From the NCBI RefSeq assembly GCF_009904105.1, contig NZ_JAAABJ010000637.1:1-50774 (forward strand): a DNA stretch of 50,774 nucleotides. Reading direction: 5' to 3'. How positions within the stretch are numbered: position 1 is the stretch's first letter; each line of letters starts with the position of its first letter. The notes beneath the pieces are model-generated. The model was not told where the DNA came from and made no database searches. It was given only the letters and a program-made list of their open reading frames with translations. Positions 7,039 to 15,134 of this stretch are shown piece by piece. A program made the translations under genes and the position numbers. This stretch comes from Elizabethkingia argenteiflava. Lineage in GTDB: Bacteria; Bacteroidota; Bacteroidia; Flavobacteriales; Weeksellaceae.

Positions 7039-8802
7039 TTACATTCTATCAACAGTTCCTATGCCTAAAAGCCTTAGGGATTTCTGGATAATATCTCCCG
7101 TTACCTTGGAGAGTTTTAAACGCAGCTGCCTCGCCTGTTCATCATCCTGATTCAGAATAGGATTGTTTTGGTAAAAAGAGTTATAAGACTTTACCAAATC
7201 ATAAACGTAATTGGCTACTTGTGCAGGGCTCAGTGCTTCCGCTGCTTTGGTAATTACCTCATTAAACTGCGCTATCACCAAGAACAATTCTTTTTCAAAA
7301 GTATTGAGTTGGTATTCTATGGAAAGTATTTTATCCTCATATTCGGATTTCTTGAGCAAGGACTGAATCCGCGCATAAGTATACTGGATAAAAGGCCCTG
7401 TATTCCCATTAAAATCAATGCTTTCTGCTGGATTAAACAATATTTTCTTCCTGGGATCTATTTTTAAAATATAATACTTTAAAGCTCCCAAGCCCACTGT
7501 CTCATAGGACTGCTCTTTTTCCTCGTGACTAAGCAGCTCCATTTTACCAAGCTCCTGAGCCTTTTCCTTTGCTGTCAGGTACATCTCCTGCATCAAATCA
7601 TCAGCGTCCACCACCGTACCTTCACGCGATTTCATTTTACCCTGAGGGAGTTCCACCATTCCATAAGATAAATGATGTAAATCTTCTGCCCATGAATAGC
7701 CCATCTTTTTAAGGATTAAAAATAAAACCTGGAAATGATAATCCTGCTCGTTACCCACCGTATAAATTAGCTGCTGAATGTCGTTCTTTTTAAATCGTTC
7801 TACCGCTGTGCCCAAATCCTGAGTTATATATACCGAAGTGCCATCTGCCCGCAAAAGTAATTTCTGATCCAAGCCTTCGTCTGTAAGATCTACCCATACC
7901 GAAGTATCTTCTTTTTGAAAAAAGACACCCTTCTCTAAGCCCTCCTGGATCAAATCTTTCCCTAAAAGATAGGTCTGACTTTCATACTGTCGCTGATGGA
8001 AATCAACTCCCATACGAGTATAGGTCTCATCAAAGCCTTGATATACCCAGCCGTTCATCATCATCCATAAGTGCCGAACCTGCTCATCTCCCTGCTCCCA
8101 TGCCAACAGCATTTTTTGCGCTTCCTGCAAGATAGGGGCCTGTTTTTTAGCCTCCTCCTCAGCCAGCCCCTGAGCTTTTAATTCTCCGATCTGTTTTTTG
8201 TATTCCTGATCGAATTTTACATAGTAATTGCCAATGAACTTATCACCTTTTAGTCCTGTAGATTCAGGTGTCTCTCCATTTCCAAATTTTTGCCAAGCTA
8301 ACATCGACTTGCAAATATGAATGCCTCGATCATTAATAATCTGGGTTTTAATGACATTGTAGCCTGCCGCTTGCAAAATTTGAGCTACAGAATAGCCCAG
8401 TAAATTGTTGCGTACATGCCCCAGATGTAAAGGTTTATTGGTATTCGGAGAGGAATATTCCACCATAATGGTCTCTTGCCTCTTGGGTAGTTGACCTAAA
8501 TGATTACCCAATTGTTGAAGCTGATGGATAAAAAAATCATTATGAAGGGAAAGATTCAAAAACCCCTTCACTACCTGATAAGAAACAATATAGTCCTCAG
8601 CTACCATCAAAGCCTCACCCAATTCTGCGCCCAGAATATCAGGGCTTTTCCTCGCCTGCTTCACAAGTGGGAACATAACCACCGTAAAATCTCCCTCGAA
8701 ATTGGTTTTATTTTGCTGAACCTCCAAAACAACATTTTCTAACTGATATTGCTGCTGAATGACCTGAGTAATCTTATCTTGTATTTGTTTTTTAATCTCC
8801 AT
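7039..8802 (-). CDS. argS: Arginyl-tRNA synthetase
   Basis: Class I aminoacyl-tRNA synthetase that charges tRNA-Arg. With the start at 8802 the protein has 587 residues beginning MEIKKQIQDK. The N-terminal additional domain is followed by the HIGH-type motif HLGH at 126-129 (within SSPNTNKPLHLGHVRNN), a KMSKS-like segment in GKMKSREGTVV, and the DALR anticodon-binding C-terminus. The frame stays open upstream to an ATG at 8862, but that extra stretch encodes a terminator hairpin and the promoter, and the family N-terminus begins at 8802. The gene is monocistronic with promoter at 8821-8828 and terminator at 6996-7019. Confidence 0.97.
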   Translation of the reverse strand: MEIKKQIQDKITQVIQQQYQLENVVLEVQQNKTNFEGDFTVVMFPLVKQARKSPDILGAELGEALMVAEDYIVSYQVVKGFLNLSLHNDFFIHQLQQLGNHLGQLPKRQETIMVEYSSPNTNKPLHLGHVRNNLLGYSVAQILQAAGYNVIKTQIINDRGIHICKSMLAWQKFGNGETPESTGLKGDKFIGNYYVKFDQEYKKQIGELKAQGLAEEEAKKQAPILQEAQKMLLAWEQGDEQVRHLWMMMNGWVYQGFDETYTRMGVDFHQRQYESQTYLLGKDLIQEGLEKGVFFQKEDTSVWVDLTDEGLDQKLLLRADGTSVYITQDLGTAVERFKKNDIQQLIYTVGNEQDYHFQVLFLILKKMGYSWAEDLHHLSYGMVELPQGKMKSREGTVVDADDLMQEMYLTAKEKAQELGKMELLSHEEKEQSYETVGLGALKYYILKIDPRKKILFNPAESIDFNGNTGPFIQYTYARIQSLLKKSEYEDKILSIEYQLNTFEKELFLVIAQFNEVITKAAEALSPAQVANYVYDLVKSYNSFYQNNPILNQDDEQARQLRLKLSKVTGDIIQKSLRLLGIGTVDRM

Positions 8803-8820
8803 TCCTAAAAATTGTATCTG

Positions 8821-8828
8821 CAAATTTA
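8821..8828 (-). promoter_or_regulatory. -7 promoter element of argS
   Basis: Minus-strand TAAATTTG, a perfect Bacteroidota -7 match, 18 bases before the chosen argS start. The expected -33 position falls inside the stem of the preceding susD terminator (8831-8858), so the two signals are interleaved. Confidence 0.65.
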
Positions 8829-8830
8829 CA

Positions 8831-8858
8831 AAATAAAAAAACCACCCGAAGGTGGTTT
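8831..8858 (-). terminator. Terminator of the first susCD operon (UUCG loop)
   Basis: On the minus strand an 8-bp stem AAACCACC/GGTGGTTT closes a TTCG tetraloop and is followed by TTTTATTTT. It is 18 bases after the susD stop. The stable UUCG loop and T tail make this a strong intrinsic terminator. Confidence 0.9.
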
Positions 8859-8876
8859 TCATAGGTTGTATAAGTT

Positions 8877-10331
8877 TTAGTATTTATCCCAGAAAATTTT
8901 GGAACTTTGAACATCATTGCTTACACTTCCCCATTGCTTTACTACAGCTGCATCTCTATTAAGCCTGTTAACACTCGATTCTTTAATAGGATAATAAAGT
9001 CTTGTTGGTAAAGGATTCTGGGCAGGAGGAACAAAATTTCTAAAATCAAGCCTTCTGGAGAATGTCCAGGCCTCTAACCCTCTATTATAGGTTGCGATCC
9101 ATGCCTCGTTTCCTATTTTCTGTTTCCAAGTACCCGATAAACCTGCATAGTCATTAGCAGCTATATACTTCTTAGCGTCTTCACTATTCACTCCCCAAGA
9201 CTCCATTGATTCTTGTATACCCTTTTTAAAATAGCTACTCGCTGTGCCTCCTACACTATAACCTCTTTCTGCTGCTTCGGCTAGAATAAAAAGATTTTCA
9301 GCCGCTTCAAAAAGATTATACTTATAATCTGCTACTAAAATAGAAGGATGTATATGAGAAAAATTAGAATATAAATTTCCTTTACCATATTCCCCCCCAA
9401 TAGCAACAAATTTTTCTTTATCACCGCTAACGCTAGTAAAAAACTTTTCCCTCCTTGGATCAGATTTCTGGTTCAATACATCTACAAGCGTATTGGCCGC
9501 TACCCAATCATTTCGACCACTCTGCACAACTTCTTGAAAAATAGGAGAAGTAAATAAACCTGATTTATCGAATTTTATTCCTAAATTATCACTATTCAAA
9601 AGAATAACTCCCTGTTTGTAGGCACTCTCAACCGTATTCTTGGCTAAAACATTATCCACATCGGCAAGATTGATTCCTAAACGTAATTTTAAGGTCGCCG
9701 CAAATTTTTTAACACTAAGCAGATTTCCCTTAAAGATAAGATCTCCATTCGTAAAACCTGACTTTGAGATGTCTATTCCATTATAAATATCATCACATTT
9801 TTTAATTAGGCTCTTATAAATTGTAAAAGCATCATCATATTTCGGAGTATTGGTCTTATCTATTTGAGTGGACTCACTATAGGGAACATCTCCATATGTA
9901 TCTACTAAAACACTATAGATATAGGCTTCTAAGGCTTCTATAGTCAAAATTTTATTTTTTTTTGTAATTTCATCAATCTTTCCATCTTTTCTGACACCTT
10001 CTTTAGCTAAGGCAAGTGAATTAAGTCCATAATTCAACTTATTCCAAGTATTGTCTGGAACTCTTCTTTTGAATAAATTATACCGAGATTCATCTAAGTA
10101 TTCAGTCTCTGTTATCTGCTGTGTAAACGTGCGCATAATATTGTAATTAACACTCGTTGTAGACATTTGATTTGCTATCTCTATTTCTGCATTTGTTAAG
10201 AGATATGTATAATCCGTATGATTTGGATTTTTCTGATCTTCATTTAATCTCGTAATATCACTCTCACAGGATATGGATATTAACAAAAATAATAAGATAA
10301 AAGAACTTATTAATATTTTTATTTTATTCAT
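8877..10331 (-). CDS. SusD/RagB-family outer-membrane lipoprotein (pair 1)
   Basis: SusD-type lipoproteins form the lid over a SusC barrel and capture oligomeric nutrients at the cell surface. The 484-residue protein starts with a lipoprotein signal, ending at lipobox ISISC, so the acylated Cys follows about 20 hydrophobic residues. The N-terminal helices and the DTYGDVPYSES segment are typical of the SusD-like TPR fold, and the C-terminus keeps the ARRL-type TFSRRLDFRNF and RLYYPIKES region. It begins 13 bases after its susC partner and ends at a terminator. There is no polysaccharide lyase, glycosidase or peptidase beside it, so the ligand is unknown. Confidence 0.93.
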   Translation of the reverse strand: MNKIKILISSFILLFLLISISCESDITRLNEDQKNPNHTDYTYLLTNAEIEIANQMSTTSVNYNIMRTFTQQITETEYLDESRYNLFKRRVPDNTWNKLNYGLNSLALAKEGVRKDGKIDEITKKNKILTIEALEAYIYSVLVDTYGDVPYSESTQIDKTNTPKYDDAFTIYKSLIKKCDDIYNGIDISKSGFTNGDLIFKGNLLSVKKFAATLKLRLGINLADVDNVLAKNTVESAYKQGVILLNSDNLGIKFDKSGLFTSPIFQEVVQSGRNDWVAANTLVDVLNQKSDPRREKFFTSVSGDKEKFVAIGGEYGKGNLYSNFSHIHPSILVADYKYNLFEAAENLFILAEAAERGYSVGGTASSYFKKGIQESMESWGVNSEDAKKYIAANDYAGLSGTWKQKIGNEAWIATYNRGLEAWTFSRRLDFRNFVPPAQNPLPTRLYYPIKESSVNRLNRDAAVVKQWGSVSNDVQSSKIFWDKY

Positions 10332-10344
10332 AACTTTACTTTAA

Positions 10345-13300
10345 TTAGAAATTCGCACTAAAACTCATGCCTATTGTACGGACAGCCGGCATTGAACCGA
10401 TCTGCAAGCCTCTCCCCAAATTACTGCTCGCTACACCTAACTGGTTGAATCCTCTATAGGCATCTTCGGGATCTGCATATGGCATATTCTTATGAATAAT
10501 CCATAAATTTCTCCCTACAAGCCCCACTTTCGCTCCTTTTACAACCGTACCTTCAAACCATCTCTTGGGAAAATCATAATAAACCGCTGCTTCTCTCAGT
10601 TTAATAAATGTAGCATCATATACGAATTGTTTAGAGGGATATCCTACCGATGTTAATACCGACCCGGTTTTCGAATAAGAATATTCTGTTGCTATCGGTT
10701 TCGTATTAGACACATATTTTCCATTTTCTTCTACTACACCTGGAAGAATGGGCATAGAGCCATCTTTTGGTCTTAAACTAATAGTTTCAGGATACAAACC
10801 CGTATCCGTTCCATACAACATATCGACTGAAAAAATATCACCACCTTTCTGTCCATCTATCAAAAAAGAAAAAGTAAAACTCTTATATGAGAAACTGTTT
10901 CTTATGCTCCATGTATAATCAGGGGTTATATTTCCTATTTCTTGGTTACTGTCTGTAGTTAAATACCTTCCCTTATCATCAACCACCTTCTGCCCATCGG
11001 GAGAATAAACAAAATCCGTCCCATTAATAACACCGTATTTCTTTCCCACTGCTGCATTAAAAGTCACATTATTATTAGCGGATGCCAATAGTAAATTAGT
11101 ACTAGATCCTTGCAGACTAATTACCTTATTCTGATTCTTAGCCCAATTTAAATTAATATCCCATTTAAATTTATCGGTTCTGAATGGTACAGCATTCAAC
11201 TGAAGTTCAATTCCTTTATTTTGGATATTACCTGCATTAATCCATTGTTTTGCATATCCTGAAGAAGTGGAAACATCTACCAGCATAATTTGATCTTTTG
11301 AATTAGTTTTATATGCACTAATATCAAAACCTAAACGATTTTTAAAAAATCTAGCTTCCATCCCCAACTCTATTTCATTTGATCTTTCCGACCTTAAGTC
11401 AGGATTATTCTTATAGGTCCACGGTCTAATTACAGGATCTCCTGTGCCAAAAATCCCTATAATATCATAGGTATCTTCTATCCCATAGTTTAAAGTTGTT
11501 TTTCCTACTTGAGCCAAATTCCCTCTAATTTTCCAGAACGATAACCAGTCTCTTTTTATTAAATTTGATAAAATTACGGATCCCGATACAGAAGGGTAGA
11601 AATAAACATTATGTTGCTTGGGTAGGTTGGAGGAGCGATCCACACTCGAAGTAGCTTCTATATAATAGGTATCATCTATTCCAAAAGATATCTGGCCATA
11701 AGCCCTAGGCAACAGAGAAGTAGCAGAATATTCCTTCGCAGGAAGAGGTTGTCCATAAGAATTTCTTAAGGCATATAAACCTGGTATAATTAGACCTCCT
11801 TCTGTAGAAGCATCGGTAGTTTCAGTTTTATTTCTTCTTAAGGATGTACCTATTAAACCGCTCAATGTCATATTATTGTCAAACCTTTTATTATAGTTGG
11901 TAAACAAATCAAAATTAATTTCATTACTATAATAGGTCCCAAGATAATATCCTGAAGGAGCATTTAATTTAGATAAACCAAAAGTTTGATTAATTGATCC
12001 TATCGCTAATCTCTGTTCATTTTTCTGATTAATGAAATCTGTTGACATTCTTCCGGTAAGGTTCCATTCTTTGTTGAATTTATAATTTAGCACCAAATAA
12101 CCAAAAAATCTTGTCCTATTATCGCTTTGATAGTTTTGATACCTTTCAAAATAAGGGTTATTCCAATAAGCAGGAGAAAAAAAAGCAGCTTGATCATCTA
12201 CAGAATATCCTTTAGGATTCCATGTTAAATTTTCGTGATTTAGAAAATATGCATTCTTTAAATCTAACATATCTACATTGGTTTGCCACCATTGTCTAAA
12301 TCCTCCAATAATATTATCATTATATCCTGTAGTATTTCTTCCCACTGTATTTTGTATCGTCAAAGTTGTATAAGCGGTAGCACTCAACTTATCGGTAAGA
12401 TCATATGTAAACTTGGATGTAATAATATTCTTTTTTAAATCCGAGTTTGGTAAGACGCCGGAGGAAAGGTAATTATTATAATTTAAGTATATAGAAGAGT
12501 GATTATTAGACTTCTCTATACTTATAGAGTTAGATGTAGTTTGTGACTTTTGAAAAAAGTAATCTGGAGTATGTTTCGCTGCCATCCATGGGGTTGCTAC
12601 ATGGTACCCTGGCAACTGAGGATATAAAGAATTCCATTGATACACCATTTTTTTGGGATCAAAAGCATCACCCATACTGGCATCACCGCTTGTGACAACG
12701 ACAGGTCTCATGACTCCATCTCCAAGAATATTTTTATTACTAAAACTAGAACCATAACCTCCCCCAAATACATTTTGATACTTAGCAAAAGTCGACTTAT
12801 CAATTTCACCATATAAGTATTCTGTTGAGAGTTTAATCCCCCATGTATCATCTTTTTTTGATTTACCTTTTTTAGTGGTAATGACTACGACTCCAGCAGA
12901 GGCTCTCTCTCCGTATAAAGCGGCGGCGGCCGCACCTTTCAAAATATTAATACTTTCGACATCATCGGGATTAATATCCGAAATTACATTTCCCCCATCA
13001 TATTTTCCATACTCTGAGGAAAGCGTAGAACTTGTATTATTAACTGGGACCCCATCAATCACAAAAAGTGCTTGATTATTACCTGCTATAGACTTCATTC
13101 CTCGTATAACCACGCTGGAACTTCCTCCAAAATTAGAGTTAGTAACTATCTGAACTCCGGCTGCCTTACCTGTCATCTGAGACGATAAATTTCCAGTAGA
13201 TGCTCCTTCTCTCAAAATATCTCCCTTAATTTCTTGTGAAGCATATCCCAAGGCTTTCTTCTCTCTCTTAATCCCGAGAGCGGTGACTACCACCTCTTCA

Positions 13301-13404
13301 ATGTCTGTTGTTTTAGTGGAGTCTTTCTTCTTTTTCTGAGCTGAAACCAGCACAAAAGATGAAGACAAGACCACCGCTAAAACACTGTTAATTAGTTTCT
13401 TCAT
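10345..13404 (-). CDS. SusC/RagA-family TonB-linked outer-membrane transporter (pair 1)
   Basis: A 1019-residue TonB-dependent barrel that imports a ligand captured by its SusD lid. Residues 1-22 are a signal peptide (cleavage after SAQ is likely), then a lysine-rich linker and the TonB-box-like DIEEVVVTALG, then the plug (KAAGVQIVTNSNFGGSSSVVIRG, ALFVIDGVPV, INILKGAAAAALYGERASAGVVVITTKKG). The barrel ends in a typical aromatic terminus, GMSFSANF. The carboxypeptidase-D-like N-terminal domain of many SusC proteins is absent. Its first 116 bases are 113/116 identical to the second susC. The gene is first in a two-gene operon with susD 13 bases downstream. Confidence 0.95.
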   Translation of the reverse strand: MKKLINSVLAVVLSSSFVLVSAQKKKKDSTKTTDIEEVVVTALGIKREKKALGYASQEIKGDILREGASTGNLSSQMTGKAAGVQIVTNSNFGGSSSVVIRGMKSIAGNNQALFVIDGVPVNNTSSTLSSEYGKYDGGNVISDINPDDVESINILKGAAAAALYGERASAGVVVITTKKGKSKKDDTWGIKLSTEYLYGEIDKSTFAKYQNVFGGGYGSSFSNKNILGDGVMRPVVVTSGDASMGDAFDPKKMVYQWNSLYPQLPGYHVATPWMAAKHTPDYFFQKSQTTSNSISIEKSNNHSSIYLNYNNYLSSGVLPNSDLKKNIITSKFTYDLTDKLSATAYTTLTIQNTVGRNTTGYNDNIIGGFRQWWQTNVDMLDLKNAYFLNHENLTWNPKGYSVDDQAAFFSPAYWNNPYFERYQNYQSDNRTRFFGYLVLNYKFNKEWNLTGRMSTDFINQKNEQRLAIGSINQTFGLSKLNAPSGYYLGTYYSNEINFDLFTNYNKRFDNNMTLSGLIGTSLRRNKTETTDASTEGGLIIPGLYALRNSYGQPLPAKEYSATSLLPRAYGQISFGIDDTYYIEATSSVDRSSNLPKQHNVYFYPSVSGSVILSNLIKRDWLSFWKIRGNLAQVGKTTLNYGIEDTYDIIGIFGTGDPVIRPWTYKNNPDLRSERSNEIELGMEARFFKNRLGFDISAYKTNSKDQIMLVDVSTSSGYAKQWINAGNIQNKGIELQLNAVPFRTDKFKWDINLNWAKNQNKVISLQGSSTNLLLASANNNVTFNAAVGKKYGVINGTDFVYSPDGQKVVDDKGRYLTTDSNQEIGNITPDYTWSIRNSFSYKSFTFSFLIDGQKGGDIFSVDMLYGTDTGLYPETISLRPKDGSMPILPGVVEENGKYVSNTKPIATEYSYSKTGSVLTSVGYPSKQFVYDATFIKLREAAVYYDFPKRWFEGTVVKGAKVGLVGRNLWIIHKNMPYADPEDAYRGFNQLGVASSNLGRGLQIGSMPAVRTIGMSFSANF
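13289..13404 (-). repeat. Signal-peptide repeat, copy 1 (5' end of susC pair 1)
   Basis: These 116 bases match 18040-18155 with three mismatches, all synonymous (Leu TTG/TTA, Leu CTG/TTG, Thr ACA/ACG). They encode the signal peptide, the lysine-rich linker and the start of the TonB box. Beyond this point the two proteins diverge quickly. Confidence 0.9.
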
Positions 13405-13421
13405 ATTAAATTAATTTTTAC

Positions 13422-13458
13422 ATACACAAGTGTATTAAAAAAAACTTAATCTGACAAA
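13422..13458 (-). promoter_or_regulatory. Putative promoter and palindrome before susC pair 1
   Basis: On the minus strand TTTG (13458-13455) is followed after 20 bases by TACACTTG, one mismatch from TAnnTTTG. The -7 element is embedded in the palindrome ATACACAAGTGTAT (13422-13435), which could bind a regulator over the promoter. It lies 18 bases before the ATG. Confidence 0.45.
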
Positions 13459-13492
13459 AAACATTAATATATTCTTAATAAAAATAGCATTT

Positions 13493-13530
13493 AACAAAAG
13501 AAGCTGCCTTAAAAAGCAGTTTCTTTTGTT
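13493..13530 (-). terminator. Hairpin terminator of the second susCD operon
   Basis: A 15-bp near-perfect stem (13493-13507 with 13516-13530, one G-T pair) with an eight-base loop lies 16 bases beyond the susD stop and separates the two susCD operons. The T tail is weak, so it may also act as an mRNA 3' stabiliser. Confidence 0.6.
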
Positions 13531-13545
13531 AAATATAAAAATGAC

Positions 13546-15123
13546 CTACTTTAGCCAAAAGGGAGTAAATGCATTTTTACTAAAACATTCAGAGGCTGAT
13601 AATTTAGGTACATTCTGACTATTTGCAGCAAGCTCAGAATTTGGATACATTAATCTGTAGGGTTTATTATTCTGTACAGCTCTTTTTGACAAAGGTATAT
13701 AAGGGTACCCTGTTCTATTATAATCAAAAAAAACTTGAATTGGAGCCACTAAGCCTAATGCTAACCACTTTTGAGTCATAATAGCATCTAATTTCTCATC
13801 ATTAGAGCCGAGCCAACCGAGCCTCTTTACTGTATTAATTTTAGCTATATAATCTGTTGCTCCTTGAGCATCTAAATAATTAAAAGAGGCTTTGATTCCT
13901 GATTCAAAAGCTGTTTTACCCTGTATTCCTAAATCGGGATACTTTAAAGAGGCTTCCGCTTTTAAAAAATCAATTTCTGACTTCGTCATTAAAGCTCCAC
14001 CTCTTGATGATGCTGACTCCAAGTTACGCTCTCCCTTGGTAAACCAACCAGGACCAAATGAAGAAATAGGTCTCTCTACTGCCATATCTGGATCACCTGG
14101 ACGTACTCCTTGTTTAACTCCAATCACCCTATTATTTTTATCTACCGAAAACATTCTGGATTTACGCCCATCCTGAATCCCATTAAATTTTTGATAAAAT
14201 GGAGTGGCATCATTTTTATCATTACTATTTAGGCATATGGCGAGATGCCCAGAGGCCGTATCCATCCTAAAGGCTTGAGATAAAGTCCTTCCACTTGAAG
14301 CGAAAAAATAATTGGTAAAAGGATTCTGACTATCATCATTAGCGGCTGAATATCCAGGATTTACAACAACATCTTCATTTAAAAACGCAGCTCCTCTAAG
14401 CGAAATCAATTGTTGATTTCTAACTTTAGCGAGTTCCCCCTTAGCATTTGACATCCGGATAATCATTCTCAATTTAATATTATTGGCAAAAGCCTTCCAT
14501 TTTAACCTATCTCCTCTAAATACAATATCTTCATTTCCTGGTATAGCCCTATCTTTATTTTTATTAGGATCATCCAACTCTACTAAAGCTTCATCAAGCT
14601 CCTTAAACATTTTGCCATAAATATCACTATCTTTTTCATATGCTGGAGTTAATCGACTCTTTTCCCCAAAAGCCTCCGTATAAGGAATATCTCCATACAG
14701 ATCCACTATGGTTTGCATATAAAATACTTTCATAATTTTAGCCATTCCGGAATAATAAATATAGATAGGATTTTCATGTGCCTTATCAATTATAATTTGT
14801 AAATTATTTACTCCTCTCAAGGTACCATCCCATAAAGCCGAATAAAAGGAAGTATTAAGAGTGAGCATAAATTCAGGATCATTACCATTACCATACACTG
14901 CAGAATTGGTCCCTATATAATTAGTATATAAAGCACCTAAGTTCACTAGGTCTCGAGCATGCACCCTAAAGGTTTCGCTTACTGCACCCGGAAATATGTT
15001 ATTCGGCTGCAGGTTACCTTCCAACACTTTGTTGGGGTTTTCATTAATATCCAAATAATTGTTACAAGAGGTAAAAGGTAATAAAAAGGTGATTGCAACT
15101 ATAAATATTTTTGGTAAATTCAT
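13546..15123 (-). CDS. SusD/RagB-family outer-membrane lipoprotein (pair 2)
   Basis: A 525-residue surface lipoprotein. The signal sequence ends at lipobox LPFTSC, and CNNYLDINENPNKV is the usual SusD start after the lipidated cysteine. The VDLYGDIPYTEAFG segment and the DIYGKMFKELDEAL helix fit the SusD-like fold, and the C-terminus (RTGYPYIPLSKRA, NSQNVPKLS) resembles the SusD-like group whose members often accompany peptide- or unknown-substrate SusC proteins. It starts 11 bases after its susC partner. It is only distantly similar to the pair-1 SusD, so the two pairs probably take different ligands. No enzyme genes are linked. Confidence 0.93.
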   Translation of the reverse strand: MNLPKIFIVAITFLLPFTSCNNYLDINENPNKVLEGNLQPNNIFPGAVSETFRVHARDLVNLGALYTNYIGTNSAVYGNGNDPEFMLTLNTSFYSALWDGTLRGVNNLQIIIDKAHENPIYIYYSGMAKIMKVFYMQTIVDLYGDIPYTEAFGEKSRLTPAYEKDSDIYGKMFKELDEALVELDDPNKNKDRAIPGNEDIVFRGDRLKWKAFANNIKLRMIIRMSNAKGELAKVRNQQLISLRGAAFLNEDVVVNPGYSAANDDSQNPFTNYFFASSGRTLSQAFRMDTASGHLAICLNSNDKNDATPFYQKFNGIQDGRKSRMFSVDKNNRVIGVKQGVRPGDPDMAVERPISSFGPGWFTKGERNLESASSRGGALMTKSEIDFLKAEASLKYPDLGIQGKTAFESGIKASFNYLDAQGATDYIAKINTVKRLGWLGSNDEKLDAIMTQKWLALGLVAPIQVFFDYNRTGYPYIPLSKRAVQNNKPYRLMYPNSELAANSQNVPKLSASECFSKNAFTPFWLK

Positions 15124-15134
15124 TTTGTCATATT

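Noticed and set aside
8803-8862. N-terminal extension of argS to ATG 8862
   Set aside because: It translates the susCD terminator and the argS promoter; the family N-terminus begins at 8802.
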